20,845 nt of DNA from contig CAZKDJ010000054.1 of NCBI GenBank assembly GCA_964551295.1, forward strand, positions 1 to 20,845. The letters are read 5' to 3'. Numbering within the stretch: the stretch's first letter is position 1; every line of letters starts with the position of its first letter. Under the pieces are notes generated by a model. That model did not search any database, was not told the DNA's origin, and saw nothing but the letters and a program-made list of their open reading frames with translations. A program made the translations under genes and the position numbers. Shown piece by piece: positions 1 to 7,001 of this stretch. The stretch comes from JAFGED01 sp964551295. Its GTDB lineage: Bacteria > Chloroflexota > Anaerolineae > B4-G1.

Positions 1-226
1 AGGTCATCACCCGCGCCCCGGCACATGCCGCGCCGTAGACCATGTTGATGGAGGCGAGCTCGCTCTCAGCTTGCAAAAAAGCGCGCCCTTCCTCGGGCAA
101 TCTCTTTGACAGGCGCTCCAGTATCTCTGACTGGGGCGTGATGGGGTAGCCAAAGAAGGCCTCGACCCCTGCCCGTATCGCCGCCTCGGCGATGGCCCGA
201 TTCCCTTCGAGCAGTTCTTTTGCCAT
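1..226 (-). CDS. 2-oxoacid:ferredoxin oxidoreductase alpha subunit, N-terminal part (KorA/VorB-like), cut by window edge
   Basis: Only the first 75 residues are in the window; the gene continues beyond position 1. The visible start (MAKELLEGNRAIAEAAIRAG) followed by the segment GYPITPQSEI is typical of the pyrimidine-binding domain of the alpha subunit of ferredoxin-dependent 2-oxoacid oxidoreductases. These are thiamine-diphosphate and iron-sulfur enzymes that oxidatively decarboxylate 2-oxoglutarate or branched-chain 2-oxoacids to the acyl-CoA and reduce ferredoxin in the cytoplasm. The ATG at 224-226 has the Shine-Dalgarno TAGGAG just upstream. It lies 11 nt after the stop of the ferredoxin-like delta subunit, so the two are co-transcribed. 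The substrate (2-oxoglutarate or branched-chain) cannot be told from this fragment. Confidence 0.88.
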   Translation of the reverse strand, partial: MAKELLEGNRAIAEAAIRAGVEAFFGYPITPQSEILERLSKRLPEEGRAFLQAESELASINMVYGAACAGARVMT

Positions 227-237
227 GTGTTTCTCTC

Positions 238-474
238 CTAGACCTCGGAGGTCTTGCGCTTGCGACGGTACACCGTAAAGACCACGTCGGGGCATATAAC
301 GGCGCATACGCCGCACCCGGTACACGCCTCTGGGGCTACCACCTCCACTGGGTAGTATCCCTTGACGTTGAAGCGGCCCTCGGCCATGCGCAGGGCATGC
401 GTGGGACAGACGGCCACACACAGGCCACACCCTTTGCAGCGATCCTCGTCAATTACAACCATGCCTTTTGCCAT
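238..474 (-). CDS. 2-oxoacid:ferredoxin oxidoreductase delta subunit, 2x[4Fe-4S] ferredoxin-like
   Basis: A 78-residue protein with two classical Cx2Cx2Cx3CP clusters: CKGCGLCVAVCP at about residues 14-25 and CTGCGVCAVICP at about 51-62. This is the pattern of the small delta subunit that carries electrons from the catalytic subunits of KOR/VOR enzymes. A basic tail (YRRKRK) follows the second cluster. The ATG at 472-474 has AGGAG about 8 nt upstream. The next gene is the alpha subunit, the usual delta-alpha-beta-gamma order. A stand-alone ferredoxin is possible, but the neighbour makes the oxidoreductase subunit much more likely. Confidence 0.9.
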   Translation of the reverse strand: MAKGMVVIDEDRCKGCGLCVAVCPTHALRMAEGRFNVKGYYPVEVVAPEACTGCGVCAVICPDVVFTVYRRKRKTSEV

Positions 475-559
475 CGGTCGAGTCTCCTAGTGGTTTAGCC
501 TTAGGCCCCCATCCGTCATGCTATAACCCTAACCTGCATCTCGCGTTGCTCTGGCGGAT

Positions 560-1117
560 TCATTCAAGATAATAGGGCTGAAGCTTTTCCTCCAATGATG
601 CGTCTATCCCGCCCACCACGAAAGCCTCGTAATCCTCTACGTTCGGAAAGTACTCCTGTGCGAGTGCTCGGTCTATGAGGGCTCCGTTTCGCCGGCCTGT
701 CCATTCCAAGTAGTTGCTATAGGGCCATTCGCTCAAGCGTGTCACCAGTTTTGCCTTGAGTGGGTTAAGGTGGATGTAACGGCAGAGGTGAAGCGTGTAT
801 TCGTCGGTATCTACCAGGATGCTTTTCACTCTGCCTTCGAACAATGTGCCACTGCGGTTTTGTTGTTTGTTGAATGCTTGAGTATAGCTATTGAACAACC
901 GCTGGATGAAGGGCGAGAGACATCCGTCTTCTTCTTGGCGTAGTAGAAAGTGATAGTGGTTGGGCATCAAGCAATAGGCGATTACACTCAGCGGATAGTC
1001 CTTGAGGAACGCCTTGGCGCGTTGTAGTAAGAATAGATAATTCCCCGAGTGAGAAAAAAAGTTTTCACGATTGCACCCCCGGTTATAGACGTGATAATAG
1101 TGATCTGCTAGATGCAC
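560..1117 (-). CDS. REP-associated tyrosine transposase (RAYT, Y1/IS200-like)
   Basis: The protein (about 185 residues from the proposed start) contains HYYHVYNRGCNRENFF near the N-terminus, the HUH signature MPNHYHFLL, and later NSYTQAFNKQ, whose Tyr is the expected nucleophile. RYIHLNPLKA and WPYSNYLEW are further RAYT hallmarks. Family knowledge: these single-domain HUH nucleases cut and rejoin single-stranded DNA at REP palindromes. The reading frame is open to a TTG at 1162, but that would run the REP-like palindrome through codons 6-10. I prefer the GTG at 1115-1117, which has GGAG 7 nt upstream and leaves both palindromes in the 5' untranslated region. The gene looks intact. It stands alone, between the oxidoreductase operon and the accessory genes. 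Confidence 0.85.
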   Translation of the reverse strand: MHLADHYYHVYNRGCNRENFFSHSGNYLFLLQRAKAFLKDYPLSVIAYCLMPNHYHFLLRQEEDGCLSPFIQRLFNSYTQAFNKQQNRSGTLFEGRVKSILVDTDEYTLHLCRYIHLNPLKAKLVTRLSEWPYSNYLEWTGRRNGALIDRALAQEYFPNVEDYEAFVVGGIDASLEEKLQPYYLE

Positions 1118-1132
1118 TGTTTTTCTCCATTG

Positions 1133-1227
1133 AACCTTGCGAAGGTTACCAGTAGCCTTCAATGCAAAGGCTCTTTGGTAAGCGTGAGCGATTCTTCTAC
1201 AAGTTGTTTTCTAACCTTCGCAAGGTT
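1133..1227. repeat. Inverted pair of REP-like palindromes upstream of the RAYT gene
   Basis: Copy one is AACCTTGCGAAGGTT at 1133-1147. Copy two is AACCTTCGCAAGGTT at 1213-1227. Each is a 6-bp stem around a 3-nt loop. Copy two is the exact reverse complement of copy one, and the identity extends to 18 nt (TAACCTTCGCAAGGTTCA when both are read in one direction). Between them lies a second hairpin, AGCCTT at 1154-1159 and AAGGCT at 1167-1172. Two inverted REPs with a spacer resemble a REPIN unit. Placement next to a RAYT gene supports them being its substrate, which is inference. Confidence 0.65.
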
Positions 1228-1237
1228 CAGCCTGGAT

Positions 1238-1789
1238 TCATTCTGTATCGATGTTCACCTGTGAACTGGCGAAGGGGTCCTGCAGATACCCCTCGATTCT
1301 ATCCAGGGCTCTTTCGCGCTTTTCCAATTGCTCGCTCAATGATGTCTCCGAGATGGAGATCTCGATCGGCACTGTAAGCTCCAGGGGAACGGTGGTATCG
1401 ATCTCGATCGTCTCTTTGATCGGTACGGCCACCTCCAGGTTGATCGGGATGGCGGCGCGGATGGGCACGTCGATGTCAAAGGTGCCCAGCGGTCCGGCGT
1501 TGATGGGGACGATGACGGTGGTGTTGAGCGGGATGGTCGTGTTGACCGGCACGAGGACTTCTTCCTCGAAGGGCACACTGGTCCTGACCGGGATCTCTTT
1601 GCTCACCTCGATGGTGTGGGAGAAGGATGTGTTCCGGATGCCGTTGACGAGGGAGCGAGCGTCGGCCACTTCCTCCAGGGCGATATCCCGCACCCACAGC
1701 AAGGTGGAAATTGTCAGCGCATTGAGGGTCAGCGAAAGCAAGGTCAGTACCGTTAGTATGAATAGGGCGAGAGAGTGCATTTTGTTCAT
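1238..1789 (-). CDS. Membrane-anchored protein with Pro-centred 14-residue beta repeat, function unknown
   Basis: A 183-residue protein that I do not recognise by name. Residues 5-33 are a hydrophobic helix (LALFILTVLTLLSLTLNAL), a single N-terminal membrane anchor or uncleaved signal. Residues 60-145 consist of short V/I-P-V/I/L strands (IPV, VPF, VPV, IPL, VPI and so on). Their prolines fall at 67, 73, 81, 87, 95, 109, 115, 123, 135 and 141, a 6+8 alternation giving a 14-residue unit. The C-terminus (residues 150-172) is charged and likely helical. The start ATG at 1787-1789 is chosen because AAGGAG lies 8 nt upstream. The open frame continues to 1864, but only through the upstream low-complexity GGTA/TACC array. 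The likely location is extracytoplasmic and anchored. Confidence 0.7.
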   Translation of the reverse strand: MNKMHSLALFILTVLTLLSLTLNALTISTLLWVRDIALEEVADARSLVNGIRNTSFSHTIEVSKEIPVRTSVPFEEEVLVPVNTTIPLNTTVIVPINAGPLGTFDIDVPIRAAIPINLEVAVPIKETIEIDTTVPLELTVPIEISISETSLSEQLEKRERALDRIEGYLQDPFASSQVNIDTE

Positions 1790-1805
1790 GGTTGTACTCC
1801 TTGTG

Positions 1806-1915
1806 TGTTGGTAGGTTGGTAAATTGGTATTTGGTAAACTGGTAAATTGGTGGGCTCGAATCAATGACCGGTCTACCAGCTACCGGTCTACCAATTTACT
1901 ATCTACCAGTTTCCC
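1806..1915. repeat. Degenerate GGTA / TACC intergenic repeat array with inverted halves
   Basis: From 1806 to about 1851 the motif GGTA (or GGTG) recurs every 7-8 nt with AT-rich spacers, for example GGTAAATTGGTA. After a unique stretch with GGCTCGAATCAATG, from about 1867 to 1915 the complementary motif ACC(A/G) recurs at the same 7-8 nt spacing. The right half therefore resembles the reverse complement of the left: AAACTGGTAAATTGGT on the left, ACCAATTTACTA then TACCAGTTT on the right. It fills the space between the stop of the methylase-like gene (1920) and the start of the repeat-protein gene. It could fold into a long imperfect hairpin. Function is unknown. Confidence 0.7.
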
Positions 1916-1919
1916 GGCT

Positions 1920-4214
1920 TCAAAACAGCGGTATCTGGGCGGCCTCCTGCTCAGCAATGGGATCGAGCCCCAGCACGGTCTTGAGGGCGTGACGATCCAG
2001 TGCTTCCTCTGCGTCCAGGCGGCGCAGCAGGCGGAACTTTATGAACTGCCATTCTTCTACGACTACGATGTTGGCCAGGCGCGGGTCGCGCTGCAACTTG
2101 AAGTTGGCCAGGTGCGATCGGCCGCCGGGTAGGACGAGGCATCGTTGTGCGTCTTCGTCGGCGGTTCGCTTGATCAGTAGGTGTTGGGCCAGAGAGGCCG
2201 TGGGTGAGATGTCAAAGACGTAGGCTTCTGTGCCTTCCTCAAGCCAGCGCACGTCCCACCCTCTGCCCCGTCTGACCTGGAATCCCAATCGTTTCCCCAG
2301 CTCCACCAGTTCTTTGCGCAACGTCTTGACCTCGGCTGAGCGTTGCAGCGGGTCGTCCTCGGCGCGCAGGTGTAGTGTCTCGTCTGCCTGCACACTGTAC
2401 GATTCGATACACACCAACACCAGCGCCAAATCGGGCGTGAGCGGACCGGAGAGGTGGGCATAGGTCGCGTTGATCAGCTCTTCCTTGTCCCACGTTCGCT
2501 GTTGGATCAGTAGCTCCCATACCTGAGTTTCGACCCGGTCGGCCAGGATGTCGGTGGTTTGTGGCGCGTCAGCCAGCCACCGCGGCGGCTTCTCGGTCTC
2601 CTCCCGCTCAGCGACCTGGGCCAGGGGCGCAGCCTCAAAGGCCTTCTGGATGGCATCGGCAATAAGTGCGAACGCCGGGGATCTGCTCTTGGGTATGGCT
2701 GCCGCACGTGCAGGCAGACCTCGCGCAACGAGCTCTGCGTGGGCGCTGGCGTGCAGCAGCGGCCAAATGGTCGGTTCCCCTCGCTCCCGAAGCGTACGCA
2801 CCATCGCCTCTTCTGCGGCGGACGCTATGGCTTGCTCCATCTCCTCCAACTCGGGCACTTGATGTTTCGTGCGTTGGCCCTCCCAACGCCAGACCTGTCG
2901 GTGGCCAACCTCGGGGCTGTATCCCCATCCCTCCAGGGCGTAGCCGGCGCTATCGGCCGCCAGGCAGATCGAGGTCAGCGCCTCCTCTTCGCGTTCGGAG
3001 AACAGAGTGACCAAGTGGCCCTCGGGGCCGAGCAGCGGGCCGGCAGCCTGCAGCGCGGCCTGCAACACGCGCCAGTGCCATTCCCAGTCGAACCGCCGCC
3101 GGCGCAGGAAGGGGCGCAGGCGGCGGGCGGCGGGCGACTCCCAGAGCCACCCCGCCCACAGGGCCGAGAGTGCCCAAAAGACGGCATCGGGCTGGGGTGG
3201 GTCGGCGATGATGAGCGCGGCGCTGCCCGGTTCGATGATCTTGCGCACGTCCCGGGCGGCGTAGCTGACCAACGCGTATCCCTCCGCCGCGCCGTCCACC
3301 AATGCGGCGACGTCCAGTGCCCGGCGCACGGGATAGCTCCCCACCCCCCCTGGGGGAGGGGGTGGCGTTTCGGCCGCCAGGCGCGCGAGCCCCTCCTCGA
3401 AGAGAAGCCAGACGTTGCGCTCCAGATAGAGGGAGGGGACGCGCAACGTGCGCGGCCGTGGGCGTTCTTCGTCGGGAGGGTCCAGGCTGCTGCCGGCGTC
3501 GAAGCAGTCGAGCAGGGCTGCGGTCAGCACTAACTTGACCTCTCTTTCGGCTTCCAGGCTCTCGAGGCGCATCGTGATGTCCATCAGTGCCGAGAGATTG
3601 CGCGGTGTGTATAGCCCTACCAATTCAGCGGCTCGCTCCCGCGCCGGGTGACCGGGCGGCGACACCCGATCCAATGCATAGTAGTAAGCTAGACCTCGTG
3701 GCTGCACGCGCTGGGCCAGCGCGACGTCCGCGTCGTCCGGCGGCCCCTCCTGTACCTCCTCGCAATTGGGGCAGCGTACCGCTTTCTGGAAGGGAAAGTT
3801 CCCGTCGCGATCCCAGGCCAGCCACTCGGCGGTGCCTGCTGCGCCGCAGGTCGGGCAGGCGGAGTGGTAGAGGGAGAGGATGTGCTGGTACAGGGGTGTA
3901 TCCCCTTTGAGGGTGTCGGCCAGGTGGGTGAAGGCTGCCTTTACCCTCTCTTCATCCGTCTGGCTCAACCCCAGGCGGGCGACGACGAGCAGCAGCGGGT
4001 TGACGCTGAACCCCAGCATGCGGCGACCCAAGGCGGTTGCCTCTCGCACCACCGTCGGCCCCTGGCAGAATAGATCCACCACCAGGTCGCCTGGTTGGGT
4101 GAGTTGCTGTACGTAGACTCTTGCCGCCCGGACCGGCTGGATGGGGCGATAGCGGGCCAGCGGCGCGCCGGGTGGACCGGGTCTTCCGGGTATAAACCAC
4201 GCTCGCTCGGGCAC
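1920..4214 (-). CDS. DUF1156/COG1743-like DNA methylase homologue with altered motif IV and a long C-terminal extension
   Basis: A 764-residue protein. Residues 43-59 (LVVDLFCQGPTVVREA) sit where the SAM-binding motif I is found, followed by GFSVNPLLL, the G-x-D/S-x-NP motif. A four-Cys zinc ribbon follows (C120, C123, C148, C151). LYTPRNLSALMDI at about 201-213 resembles the L-x-TPRQL segment of COG1743 adenine-specific methylases. The catalytic motif IV position reads ADPPQ (about 337-341), where active adenine methylases have a (D/N)PPY/F. Motif I also lacks its usual Gly pair. The protein may thus be a non-catalytic or divergent DNA-binding relative. The last 200 residues are not recognised. 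The start is a GTG at 4212-4214 without a good Shine-Dalgarno; TAAAAT lies 8 nt upstream, so a leaderless transcript is possible. No restriction partner is adjacent. Confidence 0.65.
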   Translation of the reverse strand: MPERAWFIPGRPGPPGAPLARYRPIQPVRAARVYVQQLTQPGDLVVDLFCQGPTVVREATALGRRMLGFSVNPLLLVVARLGLSQTDEERVKAAFTHLADTLKGDTPLYQHILSLYHSACPTCGAAGTAEWLAWDRDGNFPFQKAVRCPNCEEVQEGPPDDADVALAQRVQPRGLAYYYALDRVSPPGHPARERAAELVGLYTPRNLSALMDITMRLESLEAEREVKLVLTAALLDCFDAGSSLDPPDEERPRPRTLRVPSLYLERNVWLLFEEGLARLAAETPPPPPGGVGSYPVRRALDVAALVDGAAEGYALVSYAARDVRKIIEPGSAALIIADPPQPDAVFWALSALWAGWLWESPAARRLRPFLRRRRFDWEWHWRVLQAALQAAGPLLGPEGHLVTLFSEREEEALTSICLAADSAGYALEGWGYSPEVGHRQVWRWEGQRTKHQVPELEEMEQAIASAAEEAMVRTLRERGEPTIWPLLHASAHAELVARGLPARAAAIPKSRSPAFALIADAIQKAFEAAPLAQVAEREETEKPPRWLADAPQTTDILADRVETQVWELLIQQRTWDKEELINATYAHLSGPLTPDLALVLVCIESYSVQADETLHLRAEDDPLQRSAEVKTLRKELVELGKRLGFQVRRGRGWDVRWLEEGTEAYVFDISPTASLAQHLLIKRTADEDAQRCLVLPGGRSHLANFKLQRDPRLANIVVVEEWQFIKFRLLRRLDAEEALDRHALKTVLGLDPIAEQEAAQIPLF

Positions 4215-4299
4215 GGGGCTATTTTACACCCTATCTGCGACATTGGCGAGTGGGCAACTTTCGGGGACAGTTGGTGTTTTTATTGTCAAGATGGACCAT

Positions 4300-4313
4300 G
4301 GGGCTTTCGCAGC
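4300..4313 (+). repeat. Left terminal inverted repeat of the insertion sequence
   Basis: GGGGCTTTCGCAGC, preceded by CAT at 4297-4299. It matches the right end perfectly in inverted orientation over 14 bp. Confidence 0.85.
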
Positions 4314-4320
4314 GAATAGC

Positions 4321-4351
4321 GCAACCCAGATAAACTGAAGCCGCAACCCAG
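4321..4351 (+). repeat. Left subterminal direct repeats GCAACCCAG (two copies)
   Basis: GCAACCCAG occurs at 4321-4329 and 4343-4351, exactly 22 nt apart, about two helical turns. The first copy extends as CGCAACCCAGATA, which recurs inverted near the right end. Likely binding sites for an element-encoded protein (inference). Confidence 0.6.
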
Positions 4352-4360
4352 CGAAATACA

Positions 4361-4390
4361 GCGGCGCATCCTCTTTTCGAGGTGCGCCGC
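4361..4390 (+). terminator. Strong hairpin with T-rich tail at the IS left end
   Basis: GCGGCGCA and CCTC (one bulged T between them) pair with GAGGTGCGCCGC, with the loop TTTTC, giving a 12-bp GC-rich stem at 4361-4390. It is followed on the plus strand by TTTGACTTTTT. It has the form of an intrinsic terminator but lies upstream of the sigma-like gene with no plus-strand gene before it. A likely role is to stop transcription entering the element from outside; an attenuator is an alternative. Confidence 0.55.
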
Positions 4391-4469
4391 TTTGACTTTT
4401 TCGGTGAGATTCCCCACACTCTGAGATGACAAGCCACCACTTGATCAATCCCGGTTAAGGAGGAATCTC

Positions 4470-5102
4470 ATGAGCAAATGTACTCGCAAACGATTGACAG
4501 CGCAAGCTGTCCAGAAGGCTATGGAGCAGCACGACGGGCTGGTCCACGCCTTCATTCGACGTCAGGGAGGAGGTGATATTCCATACGAGGAAGCACTGCA
4601 GGCAGGCCGGATCGGGCTGTGGCACGCGATTCAGGGGTATGACCCGACGCGGGGAACCACATTTTCCACCTACGCCTGGGTAGCGATCTGTCGCCAGATT
4701 CACCACCGGGCCAAGGAACTTGGCCAAGCCACTGACGTCTGGTCGCAGGAGGTGCCAGCATCGTGGATATTGTCGGATCCTGCTGGAGAATTGGAGCAGA
4801 AACTCATCCAACGAAGTCTGCTTGGCCTGGTCAGCCAGCTTCCTGATCGTTTGCGCCGGGTGATCGTTGGGCGATACGGACTCGAAGATGATCCACCCTG
4901 CCTGCTGAAGGAACTGGGGAAGGAGTTGGGCCTGACCGGTGAACGCGTGCGGCAGCTCCAGCAAGAGGCGCTAGCCTGGCTGCGCCATCCGGTCCACTCC
5001 TGGCGGCTGCGCCTACTGGTGGGCAAGAACACGGCCGCCGATTACCGGCGTGCCCTGGCGCAGAACGCGGCGCTGCGGTATTCTCGGAGGGCGAAGCGAT
5101 GA
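4470..5102 (+). CDS. Compact sigma-70-like protein encoded inside the insertion sequence
   Basis: A 210-residue protein. Residues 22-79 match sigma region 2: HDGLVHAFIRRQ, then EEALQAGRIGLWHAIQGYDP and RGTTFSTYAWVAICRQI, including the DPxRGxxFSTYA core that binds RNA polymerase and the -10 element. Residues 118-172 match region 4, with the helix-turn-helix LKELGKELGLTGERVRQLQQ. Region 3 and region 1.1 are absent. A basic tail (about 173-210, ending YSRRAKR) is extra. A perfect AAGGAGG lies at 4457-4463, 6 nt before the ATG. Its stop overlaps the transposase start (ATGA), so the two are translationally coupled. It may direct RNA polymerase to the element's promoter, or use its DNA-binding and melting domains in transposition. 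No convincing ordinary -10 precedes it, which fits self-directed expression but does not prove it. Confidence 0.85.
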   Translation: MSKCTRKRLTAQAVQKAMEQHDGLVHAFIRRQGGGDIPYEEALQAGRIGLWHAIQGYDPTRGTTFSTYAWVAICRQIHHRAKELGQATDVWSQEVPASWILSDPAGELEQKLIQRSLLGLVSQLPDRLRRVIVGRYGLEDDPPCLLKELGKELGLTGERVRQLQQEALAWLRHPVHSWRLRLLVGKNTAADYRRALAQNAALRYSRRAKR

Positions 5103-6688
5103 GCGCCGACAAGAAACTGACAGCCATCCAAAAGCGGGCACAGAACGCGGAGGCGTTGGCGCCTTTCTCGCTGGACCATCTGGAGCACGAACTTCCCCTC
5201 GTCTTTCCGCGTGCCCCCGACCTACCGCCTTCTCCTAAACCACGCTATCGCTCCGCCTATCGCTATCTGGGGTTCGACGACCTGAATGAGCAAGTGTTGG
5301 AAATGCTCTCCCCCTTCGAGATCGCCGTCCAGCTATTCGACTACAGTCACCTAGAACCCCTGCTAGCCGCTCACATCTACATCCCCTCGGTCAAGGGACA
5401 GGTGCCTTTTCACCCGGTGAGTATGTACCTGCTGAGCCTCTACCGACGGGAGCGAAATCTGTCCCGGCACGAGGCGTTGCGCATCTTGCGGCATCCGACG
5501 GATGGTCAATCCCTGCGGCGCTGTACGGGGTTTGAGGAGGACTTCCCCTCAGAGTCCGGTCTGCGCTACTTTGAGGGGCAACTCACGCCTGAGCTACAGC
5601 AGGAGATCAACGCGCTTCAGTTGGACGTGCTGTACCAGGCCGGTTTGCTGCCCGTCAAGCCGGATGCGGAAGATCAGGCCACCCTTTCCTTCGACGGTAT
5701 GCTGCACGAGGCCCGTTCCCATATGCGCTGTTCGAGCGTGAAAGCTAGCTGCTACGAACCTGCGCCTCGACCTTGTCCTGCCAAGAAGAAGGGCAAGCAG
5801 GGATGCGACTGTGACGACAAAACGTGTGCTGACGTCTGTCGACACGCAACACCCTTGGATCCTGATGCGCGCTTCGTCGTCTACACGGGCAACAACAAGC
5901 GAGCCAGAACGAGTCCCAACACACCGGTTGAGAAGCCCGATCGACGTTCCCGCATCAGCCGCATGGTCTATGGCTACTACAGCTACGCCGGTCAGCTCCT
6001 GGCCGATGAGATTGCCACCTACTGGATATTACCCGCTGCTTTGGGCTCAGCCACCGACAAGGATCCTGACCTTTTCCCGGGAAACTTTGCCTATCTCCAG
6101 ACTCGATTCCCCTGGCTCAAGATCGGTGAGGTTCTTGCCGACGCGGGGGCCTGCGAGCAGACCTGTCTCGACGCCATCTGGGATGCGGGTGCGCTACGCT
6201 TGGTCGACATTTGTGCCAACAAGGCTGACAAGGACCCGGACACTCGGCTGGATCGCGGATACGATGAAAATGGGCACCCGTTGTGTCCCCTAGGCTATGT
6301 CCTGCATTCCAATGGCTACGATTACCACAGACGGCGGGCCAAGTGGCGCTGCGCCAAGCGATGTCAGCATGACGCGAAGAATCCTGTGCCCGAGTGTCCT
6401 TACCTGGAGGCCGAATACCAGCACGGTTACACAGTCACCGTCGGCCGCACCCACGCCGATGGCTCCGTCCGGTTAGCCCGCGAGATCCCCTATGGCAGCC
6501 CGGCCTGGAAGGAACGCTACGGGCGTCGCAACTCGGTCGAGAGCCGCAACAGCGTTCTGGAACTATTGGGGCTCAAGCGTATGCCCGTGCATGGGCAGAA
6601 CGCTTGTCACGTGACCGTCTTGCAGGCTGACTTCGTGGCCAATCAGCGCACCCTGGTGCGCCTCATCCGCGAAGCGACTGCCAGTTAG
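5099..6688 (+). CDS. DDE transposase (IS1182/IS4-superfamily-like)
   Basis: A 529-residue protein. The N-terminal half has VPFHPVSMYLLSLYRRERN and LSRHEALRILRHP, the usual helical DNA-binding region. Catalytic acidic residues are probably D199 (LSFDGML), D348 (EVLADAGA) and E481 (RRNSVESRNS), an RNase-H-like DDE set. A Cys-rich insertion follows the first Asp (C211, C218, C226, C236, C238, C243, C247). A probable zinc knuckle precedes the last acidic residue (C396, C418, C422, C433). The frame is full length with no stop or frameshift and both element ends are intact, so the element may still be active. Its ATG overlaps the stop of the sigma-like gene. Confidence 0.88.
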   Translation: MSADKKLTAIQKRAQNAEALAPFSLDHLEHELPLVFPRAPDLPPSPKPRYRSAYRYLGFDDLNEQVLEMLSPFEIAVQLFDYSHLEPLLAAHIYIPSVKGQVPFHPVSMYLLSLYRRERNLSRHEALRILRHPTDGQSLRRCTGFEEDFPSESGLRYFEGQLTPELQQEINALQLDVLYQAGLLPVKPDAEDQATLSFDGMLHEARSHMRCSSVKASCYEPAPRPCPAKKKGKQGCDCDDKTCADVCRHATPLDPDARFVVYTGNNKRARTSPNTPVEKPDRRSRISRMVYGYYSYAGQLLADEIATYWILPAALGSATDKDPDLFPGNFAYLQTRFPWLKIGEVLADAGACEQTCLDAIWDAGALRLVDICANKADKDPDTRLDRGYDENGHPLCPLGYVLHSNGYDYHRRRAKWRCAKRCQHDAKNPVPECPYLEAEYQHGYTVTVGRTHADGSVRLAREIPYGSPAWKERYGRRNSVESRNSVLELLGLKRMPVHGQNACHVTVLQADFVANQRTLVRLIREATAS

Positions 6689-7001
6689 CGTCGATGACTG
6701 GAGCGCTTCGATTATCTCTCTCAGTCTGGTTTCTGAGTGGGGTATTGTCCCCTGCCTCAAATCCTCGTTTTGCTCCCATCCGACGCTGCTGAGCTCTTGG
6801 CGGCCCGATCTAATCCTATACGCCTTTTGGGTATGCTCTCTCTCGCTTGATCCGCTGCGCTCGGTCGGTTCACCCGCTGCGCAAATGAGGCCCGAAAGTC
6901 GCCTGAAAACTCGCGCAACCCAGGCTACTGTGCCACTTTTCCCTATATCTGGGTTTGCGAGGGCTGCGTCGCGCAGATATACGTCCTCGAGCTTTCGACC
7001 T
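6689..7001. other. 313-nt non-coding right segment of the insertion sequence
   Basis: No convincing gene. Two small hairpins follow the transposase stop: CTCAG/CTGAG at 6720-6737 and GGGG/CCCC at 6739-6752. CCGCTGCGC is repeated at 6852-6860 and 6874-6882 with the same 22-nt step as the left-end repeats. GCAACCCAG occurs at 6915-6923, and its inverted form with one extra base at 6949-6958. TATATCTG at 6944-6951 pairs with CAGATATA at 6974-6981. The segment is longer than a simple transposase-binding end needs. Confidence 0.6.
6915..6958. repeat. Right subterminal repeats GCAA(A)CCCAG
   Basis: A direct copy lies at 6915-6923. An inverted copy at 6949-6958 reads CTGGGTTTGC and extends to TATCTGGGTTTGCG, matching the CGCAACCCAGATA at the left end with a single inserted base. 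Confidence 0.55.

Noticed and set aside
560..1162. RAYT gene starting at the TTG at 1162
   Set aside because: That start has no Shine-Dalgarno and would translate through the REP palindrome; the GTG at 1117 has GGAG at good spacing. The longer form cannot be fully excluded.
2559..3533. 324-codon plus-strand open frame inside the methylase-like gene
   Set aside because: Antisense shadow of a GC-rich gene; no motifs, no ribosome binding site, and the opposite frame has clear domain signatures.
4224..4448. 74-codon minus-strand open frame over the left end of the insertion sequence
   Set aside because: It spans the inverted repeat and a terminator-like hairpin; no motifs or ribosome binding site.
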